This document shows, one piece after another, positions 9,859 to 18,763 of a stretch of 64,000 bases of DNA. This DNA is from Dokdonia sinensis. Lineage in GTDB: Bacteria; Bacteroidota; Bacteroidia; Flavobacteriales; Flavobacteriaceae. The notes under the pieces were generated by a model. The model was not told the DNA's origin. It was given only the letters and a program-made list of their open reading frames with translations, and ran no database searches. Both the position numbers and the translations under genes were made by a program. Every line of letters begins with the position of its first letter. The first letter of the stretch is position 1. The DNA is taken from the NCBI RefSeq assembly GCF_003688895.1, contig NZ_REFV01000001.1, positions 62,001 to 126,000 of the forward strand. The letters run 5' to 3'.

Positions 9859-11886
9859 TTATTTTAAATGTCCATACGTCTTTGAGTATTCCAGCATTTG
9901 TCCTTCAAAAGTTTCTGGTTGCTCAATAGTAAATCCAGTAATCTCATCTCCTTCTATGATAGGAACAATCATCGGATTTACAAAACCGCTATATGGAGCA
10001 CTCTTAAATTGCTTGTTACGTTCTAAAACCTCTGCGTGTATTTGCTGGTCTACTTTTACTCCGTAATCTTCTACGAGCGCCTTTGCAGCTTCATAATCAC
10101 CTTCAGAAGTGATACGCTGTGTCTCGCGTAGCAATTCTCCAAAGATTGTACGCAACTTCTTGTAATCTGTGATGTTATAATAAGTCTTCCCGTCACGAGT
10201 CACTTTCTCAATCACATTATCTGCTTGACCACGCTCAAAGGCCCAAGCACTCACCCATTGGCGATTGCGCATGTGCGCCTCTTCTACCTCATCACCTAAG
10301 TTTAACCTCACTAACTGTGTGATGAGACCATTACGGATGTAGCCATCGTATGCAGCTTTCCCGGTTTTCTCCCAATCCTGCACAAGACCGATTTCTTGTA
10401 ATTTTGGATCCATTAAATAATATAAACCAAACAAATCTGCTCGCCCTTCTTCTATAGTAGATTTATAACTCTTTAAAGTTTCCTTAGGAGTTCCTACACC
10501 TTCATTTATTTGACCCGAGGCGTGACCTACCACTTCGTGCAAAGCAGTGTGTAGCTTATCACCCAGTTTTCCATATTCCTCCTCTAAAGCAATTTCTTCT
10601 TCATCGTGTGCAAATTCTTTGAGTCTACCTGAGCCTCCAGCATTGTTATAAGCGTTAATAATATTCCCTAAAGACACAGACTTACTTCCCTGGGCTTGTC
10701 GTATCCAATTATTGTTCGGTAAGTTTACCCCGATAGGTGTGCTAGGTGATGCATCTCCAGCTTCTCCTGCTACTATAACGGTTTTATAAGAAACACCTTT
10801 TACAGTATCCTTTTTATGCTCGGGCATTAGCGGAGAATTATCTTCAAACCATTGTGCATCTTTAGAGAGCGCCGCCATTTTCTTAGACATATCAAAATCC
10901 TTGATCTGAACGATTGTTTCATACGACCCTTTATAGCCTTTGGGATCATTATATACCTCAATAAACCCATTTATCCAGTCTATATTTCCCTCTGTAGAGT
11001 TTACCCAAGCAATAGCATAATCATCCCAGGTATCTAGACTTCCTGTCTTGTAATATTCTATAAGAAGACCTAGTGCCTTTCCTTGTTGCTCACTTTCGGC
11101 TACAGATTGCGCTTTTTCTAGCCAAAATATAATACGGTCTATAGCTGCTCCATAAAGACCACCGCTTTTGTAAACCTGCTCAACTAACTTACCGTTCTCT
11201 TTTACAAGACGCGTATTGAGACCAACTTCTATAGGTTCCTTATTATCTACTTTTATGGCCCCGTAAAATTGCTCAACATCTGCTGTGGTAACGTCAGGAC
11301 CATAAAAATTAATAGCACTCTCCTTTACAATATCTGCATCTTTTGAGAGGTTTACTTTCTTACTGTCTTTGTCATTAAATAAAACATCAAATGCTTCTCC
11401 TTCTAACGAAGCCCCACTATCTGCCAGTAACTGTTTAAGGTAATCTGCGTTAAACTCAGGTTTCATCTTATCATTACTATAGTGATGATGAATCCCATTT
11501 GCAAACCAAACCCTTTTTAGGTAGGTTTCAAATTGGCCCCACGACTCATTGTTCTTATCTCCCTTATAATTTGTATAAACGGTTTCTAGCGCTTTTCTTA
11601 TCTCTAGATTATGTCTGTAGTTCTGCGCCCACATAATATCTCTTCCAGCGAGACCAGCTTGGGTAAGATAGTATACAAGTTTCTGCTCCTTGAGAGTAAG
11701 ATTCTCAAATCCTGGGATATCATAACGTAAAATCTTCAGGTCTGCTACCTGTTCTACCTCTGTAGATAGAGGTTTTGGGGATTCCGCTTTCGCGAAAGCG
11801 TCCTTTTCATCATTTCCCGTTTTTTCTCCACATCCAGTTATCATAACTGCAGCCAGAGCTGCTCCGTATATCAATTTAAATTTCAT
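9859..11886 (-). CDS. Dipeptidyl peptidase III family zinc peptidase (M49), lipoprotein
   Basis: 675 residues. The zinc motif HEVVGH is at residues 450-455 and the second ligand motif EEGRAD at 479-484 (family form EECRAD, here Cys replaced by Gly), both diagnostic for peptidase family M49, which removes dipeptides from peptide N-termini. The start MKFKLIYGAALAAVMITGCG is a lipoprotein signal with a lipobox ending in Cys, so the enzyme should be tethered in the periplasm or outer membrane. Residues ~30-36 just after the lipobox read DAFAKAE, encoded by a copy of the TTTCGCGAAA palindrome. Transcribed divergently from the SRPBCC gene; followed by a palindrome and a terminator. Confidence 0.93.
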   Translation of the reverse strand: MKFKLIYGAALAAVMITGCGEKTGNDEKDAFAKAESPKPLSTEVEQVADLKILRYDIPGFENLTLKEQKLVYYLTQAGLAGRDIMWAQNYRHNLEIRKALETVYTNYKGDKNNESWGQFETYLKRVWFANGIHHHYSNDKMKPEFNADYLKQLLADSGASLEGEAFDVLFNDKDSKKVNLSKDADIVKESAINFYGPDVTTADVEQFYGAIKVDNKEPIEVGLNTRLVKENGKLVEQVYKSGGLYGAAIDRIIFWLEKAQSVAESEQQGKALGLLIEYYKTGSLDTWDDYAIAWVNSTEGNIDWINGFIEVYNDPKGYKGSYETIVQIKDFDMSKKMAALSKDAQWFEDNSPLMPEHKKDTVKGVSYKTVIVAGEAGDASPSTPIGVNLPNNNWIRQAQGSKSVSLGNIINAYNNAGGSGRLKEFAHDEEEIALEEEYGKLGDKLHTALHEVVGHASGQINEGVGTPKETLKSYKSTIEEGRADLFGLYYLMDPKLQEIGLVQDWEKTGKAAYDGYIRNGLITQLVRLNLGDEVEEAHMRNRQWVSAWAFERGQADNVIEKVTRDGKTYYNITDYKKLRTIFGELLRETQRITSEGDYEAAKALVEDYGVKVDQQIHAEVLERNKQFKSAPYSGFVNPMIVPIIEGDEITGFTIEQPETFEGQMLEYSKTYGHLK
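11785..11800. repeat. Palindrome copy inside the DPP III gene (AFAKA frame)
   Basis: Perfect CGCTTTCGCGAAAGCG, coding AFAKA in the disordered linker directly after the lipobox. Confidence 0.9.
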
Positions 11887-11974
11887 CGAAAATATATTAG
11901 GTTAGTGCCGAAAGATACTAAAATTACAAATCTTATAATTCGCTATCTTTACAGTCTATTATCAAAAACAGACT

Positions 11975-13006
11975 ATGAAATTCTTAAAATTCCTTCTTTT
12001 CCTCGTACTCATTGTATTAATAGGTGGAGCGATTTATTTTGCTACCCAAGATGGTACGTATCAAATAGAAGAGTCTACCGTAATCGAAGCTCCTAAGAGT
12101 GTTGTTTACGATATAGCAAACGATTACAAAACTTGGGAGAGTTGGGGCCCGTGGAAAGCCGAAGACCCGACAATGGTATGGACCTATGCAGATAAGACAT
12201 CTGGCGAAGGGGCTTCCTACAGCTGGCAAGGAGAATATGATGGTTCTATGACCACAACTAAAGCCGTCCCACACACAACCCTAGAACAAGACCTTACCAT
12301 AGTAACTCCGGGAGGCGAGCGTTTTCCTAAGGTATACTGGAACTTTGAAGACACAGAAGATGGTGCAACAAAAGCAACTTGGGGAATGACAGGTGAGCAC
12401 ACCATAATGGATAAGGCTTACTTTGCGCTCTCAGGAATGGATTTTGAAGCAGAGCAACGCGAGATGTACGCTAAAGGACTGGACGGACTCAAAAAAATGG
12501 CAGAAGAAGCCATCACCGCATACGAAATTAATGTAGACGGTCTTGCAGAGCACGGTGGCGGTTTTTACTTATACCGCACAACAAGTGCAAATGCGGCTTC
12601 CATCTCACAAATAATGGGAGAAAACTATGGAGGCATTATGGCATTTATGAACGCTAATAATATAAAACAATCTGGAATGCCTTTTACCATTTATAATCAG
12701 ATGTTGGAGAACGGCGCTGTGATTATGACAAATGCAATCCCGGTAAAAGAAAAGATTGTTGTCGCTGGAGAAACAAATGTTTTAAGTGGTTTTATGCCTA
12801 GAACAGCTGCCCTAAAAGTAACATTGCGTGGGGATTACAAAAATTTAAGTGAAGCTTGGGCAAGAGCTTATGCTGCACTAGCAGAAAAAGGATACGAACA
12901 GAGCGACCAGCCACCTTTTGAAATCTACACAAACGATCCTGGAGAATTCCCTAGCCCTGCAGACTGGGTGACCGAAATTTACATTCCTATCGTAGATATA
13001 CAGTAA
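11975..13006 (+). CDS. SRPBCC domain protein with C-terminal GyrI-like ligand-binding domain
   Basis: 343 residues. One N-terminal membrane anchor (FLKFLLFLVLIVLIGGAIYF), then a START/SRPBCC-type domain (~28-175, with the TWESWGPWKAEDP stretch common in polyketide-cyclase-like members) and a GyrI-like/AraC-effector small-molecule-binding domain (~190-343, ending DWVTEIYIPI). There is no DNA-binding domain, so this is an effector-type fold used alone; ligand unknown. It stands by itself, divergent from DPP III, with a -7-like TATCTTTA about 25 bases before the ATG and a GC-rich hairpin right after the stop. Confidence 0.85.
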   Translation: MKFLKFLLFLVLIVLIGGAIYFATQDGTYQIEESTVIEAPKSVVYDIANDYKTWESWGPWKAEDPTMVWTYADKTSGEGASYSWQGEYDGSMTTTKAVPHTTLEQDLTIVTPGGERFPKVYWNFEDTEDGATKATWGMTGEHTIMDKAYFALSGMDFEAEQREMYAKGLDGLKKMAEEAITAYEINVDGLAEHGGGFYLYRTTSANAASISQIMGENYGGIMAFMNANNIKQSGMPFTIYNQMLENGAVIMTNAIPVKEKIVVAGETNVLSGFMPRTAALKVTLRGDYKNLSEAWARAYAALAEKGYEQSDQPPFEIYTNDPGEFPSPADWVTEIYIPIVDIQ

Positions 13007-13010
13007 TATG

Positions 13011-13032
13011 AATGCCGCCATTGAGCGGCATT
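13011..13032 (+). terminator. Hairpin after the SRPBCC gene
   Basis: AATGCCGC and GCGGCATT form a perfect 8-bp stem five bases after the stop. No strong T-run follows, so termination may be leaky and crcB could be co-transcribed. Confidence 0.5.
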
Positions 13033-13054
13033 TCTAATTTATAATTAAACACAG

Positions 13055-13426
13055 TTGAAACAGTTACTCATTGTATTTATAGGAGGCGGCGCAGGGAGTA
13101 TTGCGCGATACCTTCTAGGAAAGCTATGGAATAGTCCAGCTTCTGGAATTCCTTATGGCACCTTTGCGGCAAATATTATAGGTAGCTTGATTATAGGAAT
13201 AATATTGGGCTGGGCGTTAAAAAACAATGCGTTAAACAGTAATACGACCTTGCTTCTTGCCACAGGTTTTTGTGGAGGATTTACTACCTTCTCTACCTTT
13301 GCTTATGAAAATCACGTGCTCCTTAAATCTGGAGATTTTATGACGTTTGCATTGTATGCAATAGTAAGCTTTGCCGTGGGGATTCTTGCAGTTTTTGGCG
13401 GGATGGAATTGGGAAAACTAGCTTAG
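13055..13426 (+). CDS. crcB: Fluoride ion channel/exporter CrcB (Fluc)
   Basis: 123 residues, four predicted membrane helices, usual family length. The Fluc signature is clear: GGGAGSIARYLLG at 10-22, the conserved Asn at residue 40 (FAANIIGS) and GFCGGFTTFSTF at 71-82 lining the pore. Fluc proteins work as antiparallel dimers and let fluoride leave the cell. The start is TTG: an in-frame TAA lies just upstream and the next Met would cut into helix 1. No fluoride riboswitch consensus was seen before it. Its stop overlaps the stop of the convergent DUF1684 gene by 4 bases. Confidence 0.95.
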   Translation: MKQLLIVFIGGGAGSIARYLLGKLWNSPASGIPYGTFAANIIGSLIIGIILGWALKNNALNSNTTLLLATGFCGGFTTFSTFAYENHVLLKSGDFMTFALYAIVSFAVGILAVFGGMELGKLA

Positions 13427-14046
13427 TATTTTCCATCAAAATCCTTTACTCCAGCTTCTATTCTAAATTTCAAATCATTTGCTTCTGGAGGGATGGGGCA
13501 ATTGTATCCCGTGGTGTATGCGCAATAAGGATTGTAGGCCCTATTAAAATCAATTAGTAGATGATTATCCTCTATATCTTCGATAACAAAATCGATATAC
13601 CTACCGCCACCATAAGAGCCGTCGCCACTAGTATAGTCTGTAAATGGTAAGAACAGACTGTTTCCGTATTCCTCCTCAGGATGATCACGGTAATAGGTAT
13701 TTTGATAAATAGGCAGTTCAAATTGTTGTTCTTCGAGTTCAAACGTGAGCAATCCATATTGCACATATTCTCTGGTACGTCCAGAAGATAATTCCATTTG
13801 GAAAGGAATAGCGTTTTGGGTTCTTTTAAAAGTTGCGCTTACGCGAAATTTTAAATCTATTGGGTAAAATTTAAGTCCACTAAACTTCTTCAATTGCCTT
13901 TTAGAGAGAATTGTGGAATCAGGGTTCATATATGTTGCATTCAATTCCTCTTGGAAAGTTTTGGCCTCCTCTATAAACCCAGCAGGTGACTGGCCGAAAA
14001 CGCTGGCAGTTACCAATACTAGGTAGACGTATATAATTGATTTCAT
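13423..14046 (-). CDS. DUF1684 domain secreted protein
   Basis: 207 residues with a Sec signal peptide (MKSIIYVYLVLVTASVFGQ). The DUF1684 hallmark is in the C-terminal half: RYIDF ... FNRAYNPYCAYTTGYNCPIPPEAN ... RIEAGVKDF, with the paired cysteines and NPYCAY block. The biochemical function of the family is not established. It follows the beta-glucosidase gene by 9 bases on the same strand, so the two are likely co-transcribed; whether they share a substrate is unknown. Confidence 0.9.
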   Translation of the reverse strand: MKSIIYVYLVLVTASVFGQSPAGFIEEAKTFQEELNATYMNPDSTILSKRQLKKFSGLKFYPIDLKFRVSATFKRTQNAIPFQMELSSGRTREYVQYGLLTFELEEQQFELPIYQNTYYRDHPEEEYGNSLFLPFTDYTSGDGSYGGGRYIDFVIEDIEDNHLLIDFNRAYNPYCAYTTGYNCPIPPEANDLKFRIEAGVKDFDGKY

Positions 14047-14055
14047 AACTCTATA

Positions 14056-16356
14056 TTATTCGAGTTCAAAAGACTTCATAAGCTTTGCATCAGAGCTTCC
14101 GCCCACCCAAACATTAAAATCGCCAGATTCGACAATCCATTCTCCTTGATTATTGTAAAATCCTAGCTCTTCCCCTGTTAGTTCAAAAGTAATTTCTTTT
14201 GAAGCTCCCGGTACTAGCATCACGGCCTCATATCCTTTCAATTCCCGTGTGGGACGCGTTACACTAGCAAAGGGATCTTGCAGGTACAATTGTACGATTT
14301 CTTTTCCTTCCACAGTTCCAGTATTAGTCACAGTCACTTTAACTGTAGCTCCAGATGCTTTTGGGGTAACGGCCATATTTGAATATTTGAAAGTCGTATA
14401 ACTCAGTCCGTGACCAAAAGGATACAATGGTGTGTTTTCTGAATCTCCATAGTGTGACCAAAACACGAGATTATCTCCAGCATTATTTGGACGACCCGTA
14501 CTCTTTGGATTATAGTAAATAGGCACCTGTCCCACATTTCTAGGAAAAGACATCGGTAATTTACCTGATGGATTGTAATCTCCGTACAGCACGTGAGCAA
14601 TGGCATTTCCCGCTTGGCTTCCTAGATGCCACCCTTCCACAATAGTGGGGATATTTTCGGCTGCCCAGTCGATTACTAATGGTCGTCCGTTATTTAAGAC
14701 TAGGACAATGTTTTTATTTACGGCATACACCGCTTCTAGTAATTCTTGCTGTACGCCAGGCATATTGAGCGTTGTACGGCTTCTGCCCTCTCCAGACATA
14801 AAGCCGTGCTCTCCGAGGACCATCACCACGACGTCTGCATCTCTTGCTGTGGAGACCGCTTTCGCGAAAGCGGAGGTATCCGTCTCATTAATATTTAATT
14901 CTCTATAAAATGTAGCATCGCCAGTCACCACGTCTGCTCCTTTGGCGTAGGTTAAGGTGTTCCCCTCATATTTTTCCATTCCCTCCTTCACCGAAACTGC
15001 CGTCCCATCATCTGAAGCAATTCTCCAGCTCCCCAGCGGACTACTCTTATCGTCTGCCAGCGCACCGATGAGCGCAATCTTTTGTCCTTGTTTTTTAAGC
15101 GGAAGGAGATTTCCTTTATTCTTCAATAAGACGATAGACTTGCGTGCCATATCTAGCACATCTTCTTGATATTTTTCGTTGTAAACAACCTCTTTCTCTC
15201 GAGCTTCATCGCAATAGCGATACGGGTCTTCAAAAAGTCCTAGTTCAAATTTTACCGTAAGAATACGTCTTGCGGCGTCTGTTATCATCGCTTCATCTAC
15301 TTTTCCCGCTTTTACAAGTCCAGCAAGTTCAGTCACATATAAGTCCGATTCCATATCCATATCTGACCCAGCAGTTACAGCGAGGCGAGCGGCTTCTTTT
15401 CCATCCTTAGCAAAACCGTGATCTACCATTTCCTTAATGGACCCCCAATCTGAAATTACAAATCCTTCAAAATCCCACTTGCCTTTTAAAATCTCTCGTT
15501 GCAAAAACTTGTCTCCGGTTGCAGGAATTCCGTTAAGTGTATTGAAAGAATTCATAAACGTTTTTACGCCAGCATCTGCCGCTGCTTTAAACGGTGGAAA
15601 AACCACGTTATATAAGGTAGAAGTTCCTATATCTGACGTATTGTAATCTCTACCGCCTTCGGCAAATCCGTAGGCTGCCCAGTGTTTTGCGCAGGCAGCG
15701 ATGGTTAGTGGGTCACTTAAATCATCTCCTTGAAAACCGCGAACTCGTGCAGCTGCAATATCGCTACCTAAAAACGGATCCTCTCCTGCTCCTTCCATAA
15801 CGCGTCCCCAACGGGCATCCCGCGAAATATCAACCATAGGAGCAAATGTCCAGTTTATTCCAGAGGCGGCGGCCTCTGCAGCCGCAACTTCAGCGCTACG
15901 TTGTATTGCTTCCATATCCCAACTGGCAGCTTCGGCGAGTGGGATGGGTGCCATTGTCTTATATCCGTGTATGACGTCAAAACCTATGATAAGTGGGATT
16001 CCCAGCCGGCTTTCTTCTACGGCTATTTTTTGTACCGCACGTACATTTTTTACACCACGCACGTTGAGCATTGAACCTACATACCCCTTGCGCAGGTATT
16101 CATATTTACGTTCTGCATCTCCACCTTTAGGCGCTGGACCTGTAAAATCTGTAAATCCGTTGTACTGATTCATCTGCCCTATCTTCTCTTCAAGCGTCAT
16201 AATGGCTAGAAGGCTGTCCACTTTTCGAGCAATCGCTTCTTTTTTAGGGTCAGTTTGATTGATTTTTGACGCATTTTGAACTGTTTGGAAGCTTTCAAAT
16301 GTTAAAAAAAGGACACTTGCGAAAAAAATTACGGGGAGAATGGCTTTGATTTTCAT
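14056..16356 (-). CDS. bglX: Periplasmic beta-glucosidase, glycoside hydrolase family 3 (BglX type)
   Basis: 766 residues, the normal size for BglX. The N-terminal hydrophobic segment is a signal peptide/anchor; the GH3 TIM barrel follows (start TLEEKIGQM, catalytic nucleophile Asp303 in VISDWGS), then the C-terminal GH3 sandwich domain (VVMVLGEHGFMSGEGRSR) and a fibronectin-III-like domain at the end (ELKGYEAVML). It hydrolyses terminal beta-glucosides, probably oligosaccharides entering the periplasm. A palindrome copy adds SAFAKAVS between residues ~495 and 500 at the edge of the sandwich domain. First gene of a two-gene unit with the DUF1684 gene. Confidence 0.95.
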   Translation of the reverse strand: MKIKAILPVIFFASVLFLTFESFQTVQNASKINQTDPKKEAIARKVDSLLAIMTLEEKIGQMNQYNGFTDFTGPAPKGGDAERKYEYLRKGYVGSMLNVRGVKNVRAVQKIAVEESRLGIPLIIGFDVIHGYKTMAPIPLAEAASWDMEAIQRSAEVAAAEAAASGINWTFAPMVDISRDARWGRVMEGAGEDPFLGSDIAAARVRGFQGDDLSDPLTIAACAKHWAAYGFAEGGRDYNTSDIGTSTLYNVVFPPFKAAADAGVKTFMNSFNTLNGIPATGDKFLQREILKGKWDFEGFVISDWGSIKEMVDHGFAKDGKEAARLAVTAGSDMDMESDLYVTELAGLVKAGKVDEAMITDAARRILTVKFELGLFEDPYRYCDEAREKEVVYNEKYQEDVLDMARKSIVLLKNKGNLLPLKKQGQKIALIGALADDKSSPLGSWRIASDDGTAVSVKEGMEKYEGNTLTYAKGADVVTGDATFYRELNINETDTSAFAKAVSTARDADVVVMVLGEHGFMSGEGRSRTTLNMPGVQQELLEAVYAVNKNIVLVLNNGRPLVIDWAAENIPTIVEGWHLGSQAGNAIAHVLYGDYNPSGKLPMSFPRNVGQVPIYYNPKSTGRPNNAGDNLVFWSHYGDSENTPLYPFGHGLSYTTFKYSNMAVTPKASGATVKVTVTNTGTVEGKEIVQLYLQDPFASVTRPTRELKGYEAVMLVPGASKEITFELTGEELGFYNNQGEWIVESGDFNVWVGGSSDAKLMKSFELE
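14857..14872. repeat. Palindrome copy inside bglX (AFAKA frame)
   Basis: Perfect CGCTTTCGCGAAAGCG, coding AFAKA in a surface-like segment before DADVVVMVLGE. Confidence 0.9.
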
Positions 16357-16549
16357 ACCGACTTGGTGTTTAAAATAGCATTACAAATTACGGTTTAAAA
16401 CTTCGTATTCCTAGAAATCTGGAGTTGTTGCACGATAACGTTTTCGGAAAAAGGGAGGACATCTATTTCAGAATTGATAATTAGGGTGAGGAAATTTTCG
16501 CGGAAGCGTAAAACCAACCCATTTTTTTAATAGATTTACGCTGTAAACA

Positions 16550-16700
16550 AAAACCGCCAAGAGCGGAGAAAATGATGAAACAAGTCACCACATACACCTC
16601 GATTTCTTGCACTCGTGCGAGTCGGACAGATGTGTTGTGACTATCTTAATATAAGAAGTAACGATATTTAAAAGTCCGGCCCTAGCGTCGGACTTTTTAC
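16550..16700 (+). ncRNA. Candidate structured small RNA or terminated leader
   Basis: The ~390-base spacer 16357-16748 has no gene, but its second half folds by eye into an ordered set: hairpin A (CCGC 16554-16557 with GCGG 16563-16566), a long outer stem (16583-16594 with 16631-16642, 11 of 12 paired including one G-U) that encloses a 6-bp hairpin with a CTCG tetraloop (16606-16621), then an intrinsic terminator (16670-16696). It matches none of the riboswitch cores I know (TPP, cobalamin, SAM, fluoride, guanidine, preQ1, c-di-GMP). It could be a free-standing small RNA or an attenuated leader of the MFS gene at 16749. A degenerate TTTCGCGgAA site lies upstream near 16495. Confidence 0.35.
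16670..16696 (+). terminator. Intrinsic terminator before the MFS gene
   Basis: AAAAGTCCG pairs with CGGACTTTT around a 9-base loop, followed by T-rich sequence. It lies 50 bases before an ATG and far from any upstream plus-strand gene, so it must end a short transcript starting in the spacer. Confidence 0.7.
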
Positions 16701-16748
16701 TTTTATAAGGCCGGCGCAGGTATATAAACTAATAAACACCAACCCATT

Positions 16749-17993
16749 ATGAAAACATTACTGCGCAATTACTTTAAGACTTTTGACGGTTTGTCACGGG
16801 AAATCTGGTGGCTGTCGCTCATCACGCTCATAAATCGAGCGGGTGCGATGGTCATTCCATTTTTATCAATCTATCTAAACAAAAGCCTGAATTTTACCGT
16901 GGGTGATGTAGGTTGGATTATGACCGCTTATGGACTAGGGTCATTTTTTGGTGCTTGGCTCGGCGGGAAATTATCTGATATCATCGGGTACTATAAAGTG
17001 ATACTTTTTAGCCTACTGCTTACGGGAGTAAATTTTATGTGGGTGATGCACATTGAGACCTTCTGGGCGATGTGTGGGTCATTTTTTATCCTTATCGCGA
17101 TTGCAGATATGGGTCGGCCCGCATTCTTTGTAGCTCTCAGCGCATACTCAAAACCCGAAAACAAAACGCGCTCTCTCACCTTATTGAGGCTGGCTATAAA
17201 TCTAGGATTTTCGGCTGGACCTGCCGTAGGTGGTTTTTTAATTGCGAGTGCAGGATATGACGCCTTGTTTTACGTGGACGGGATAACGTGTATCCTCGCA
17301 GGATTATTGATGACGCAAGTACTTAATCCTAAAAAGGTAAAAGAGCTAGATACAGAAGTTGTGGTAGCAAACCCTAGACGGCCGTTAATGGATACGCCTT
17401 ATATGTTATTCTTGGTTGCTTTGGCACTTTTTGGGATTATCTTCATACAGTACTTCTCGACGGTTCCGCTATTTTACAAAGATGTGTACGAGTTGAGTGA
17501 GGATAACATCGGTTTAATTCTCGCGCTCAACGGGGTGCTGATCGTGGTTTTTGAAATGCCCCTCATCGCGTGGATGGACAAAAAGAAGTTTACGAATATT
17601 CAGAATACAATCTTAGGTCTCTTAATGACTGGGGTGAGTTTCTTATTACTACTCTGGGAAACTTGGGTGGGCGTTGTAGTGATTGGGATGGTGATTGCTA
17701 CGTTTGGCGAGATGATTTCGTTTCCTTTTAGTAATAAGTTTGCGTTGGACCGCTCAAAATTAGGACGTCAGGGCGCCTATATGGGCATTTATAGTATGTC
17801 ATTTTCCATCGCGCACATCTTCGGTCACAACAGCGGGATGCAAATCATAGAGGCCTACGGTTTTAAGGCTACGTGGATTTTCCTGATGGGACTGACACTT
17901 ATCGCTTGGTTCCTATTATTCCTCGTACGCCGTATGCTGGAGGCTGAAAAAACAACAGAAGCACTATCTTTAACGCCTAAATTAGATAAATGA
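16749..17993 (+). CDS. MFS transporter (drug-efflux-like)
   Basis: 414 residues with about 12 membrane helices in two halves. The family's loop 2-3 signature is visible as GAWLGGKLSDIIGYYKVI near residues 68-85. Substrate unknown; DHA1-type multidrug or sugar efflux members look like this. The start at the ATG after a long leader is supported by absence of in-frame upstream starts in good context. The stop overlaps the start of the DJ-1-like gene (ATGA), so the two are translationally coupled, and a terminator-like hairpin in the leader may control both. Confidence 0.85.
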   Translation: MKTLLRNYFKTFDGLSREIWWLSLITLINRAGAMVIPFLSIYLNKSLNFTVGDVGWIMTAYGLGSFFGAWLGGKLSDIIGYYKVILFSLLLTGVNFMWVMHIETFWAMCGSFFILIAIADMGRPAFFVALSAYSKPENKTRSLTLLRLAINLGFSAGPAVGGFLIASAGYDALFYVDGITCILAGLLMTQVLNPKKVKELDTEVVVANPRRPLMDTPYMLFLVALALFGIIFIQYFSTVPLFYKDVYELSEDNIGLILALNGVLIVVFEMPLIAWMDKKKFTNIQNTILGLLMTGVSFLLLLWETWVGVVVIGMVIATFGEMISFPFSNKFALDRSKLGRQGAYMGIYSMSFSIAHIFGHNSGMQIIEAYGFKATWIFLMGLTLIAWFLLFLVRRMLEAEKTTEALSLTPKLDK

Positions 17994-18763
17994 GATTCCT
18001 AAATATACTTCTGGCACTTCTTGTCTTTGCGGTAAGTTGTGAAAATTCGAACCATAAAAAAGATGATACGAAAGTTGATAACGCTACTTCGGCTTCGCTC
18101 AGTACAGGTTTCGCGAAAGCAAAACCAGTCCTAGATTCCACCCGATACAATGTGGCATTTTTAATTATGGACGGCACCTATAATACAGAGCTCACGGCGC
18201 CTTTTGATATTTTTCAACACACCATCTTTAGAGAGAATATCAAGGCAATGAATGTCTTTATGGTGGCAAACACGCTCGAGCCCATTCGGACTTTTGAAGG
18301 AATGTACATCTTGCCAGATTTTGATTATACAAAGGACGACTTGCCGAAAATTGATATCCTGGTAATCCCCAGCGCCGAACATCATCTAGATACTGACCTA
18401 GAGGACGAAGCTATGATTTCATTTGTACAAGAAGTAGATAAGGAAGCGCTGTTTATGACCTCTCATTGTGACGGTGCTTTTGTGCTGGCTAAGGCTGGTC
18501 TTCTGGATGGTAAAGTCTCGACAACCTTCCCAAGCGATATTGATAAGATGCGGGAGGCCTTTCCAAATTTGGACATTAGAAAGGATGTACTTTTTGTGCA
18601 CGATGGAAAATACATCACCTCAGCAGGAGGCGCCAAAAGCTTCGAAGCTTCTCTCTACCTTGCCGAACATCTTTACGGAGCAGAAATCGCAAGGTCACTT
18701 GCAGGAGGATTAGTTATCGACTGGAGGCTAGAGGATGTTCCGCACTTGATAGTTAAGGAATAA
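17990..18763 (+). CDS. DJ-1/PfpI family lipoprotein
   Basis: 257 residues. Lipoprotein signal with lipobox AVSC near residue 17, a ~40-residue linker, then a DJ-1/PfpI (class I glutamine-amidotransferase-like) domain: the nucleophile-elbow Cys160 sits in TSHCDGAFVLAKAGLLDG, the usual position in this family. Cys-containing members include proteases, hydratases and the ligand-binding half of AraC-type regulators; which one applies is open, but a periplasmic location is clear. The linker (residues ~30-45) is built from two repeats, a CTTCGGCTTCGCTCAGTACA-type element and a TTTCGCGAAA copy. Coupled to the MFS gene by a 4-base overlap; ends 11 bases inside the convergent LysE gene. Confidence 0.88.
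   Translation: MRFLNILLALLVFAVSCENSNHKKDDTKVDNATSASLSTGFAKAKPVLDSTRYNVAFLIMDGTYNTELTAPFDIFQHTIFRENIKAMNVFMVANTLEPIRTFEGMYILPDFDYTKDDLPKIDILVIPSAEHHLDTDLEDEAMISFVQEVDKEALFMTSHCDGAFVLAKAGLLDGKVSTTFPSDIDKMREAFPNLDIRKDVLFVHDGKYITSAGGAKSFEASLYLAEHLYGAEIARSLAGGLVIDWRLEDVPHLIVKE
18109..18120. repeat. Palindrome copy inside the DJ-1-like gene (FAKA frame)
   Basis: TTTCGCGAAAGC with one mismatched arm base, coding GFAKAK in the lipoprotein linker. It is preceded at 18084-18106 by another dispersed-repeat-like stretch. Confidence 0.85.

Noticed and set aside
13011-13060. Fluoride riboswitch before crcB
   Set aside because: The 48-base spacer is too short for the aptamer plus switch and shows only a simple hairpin.
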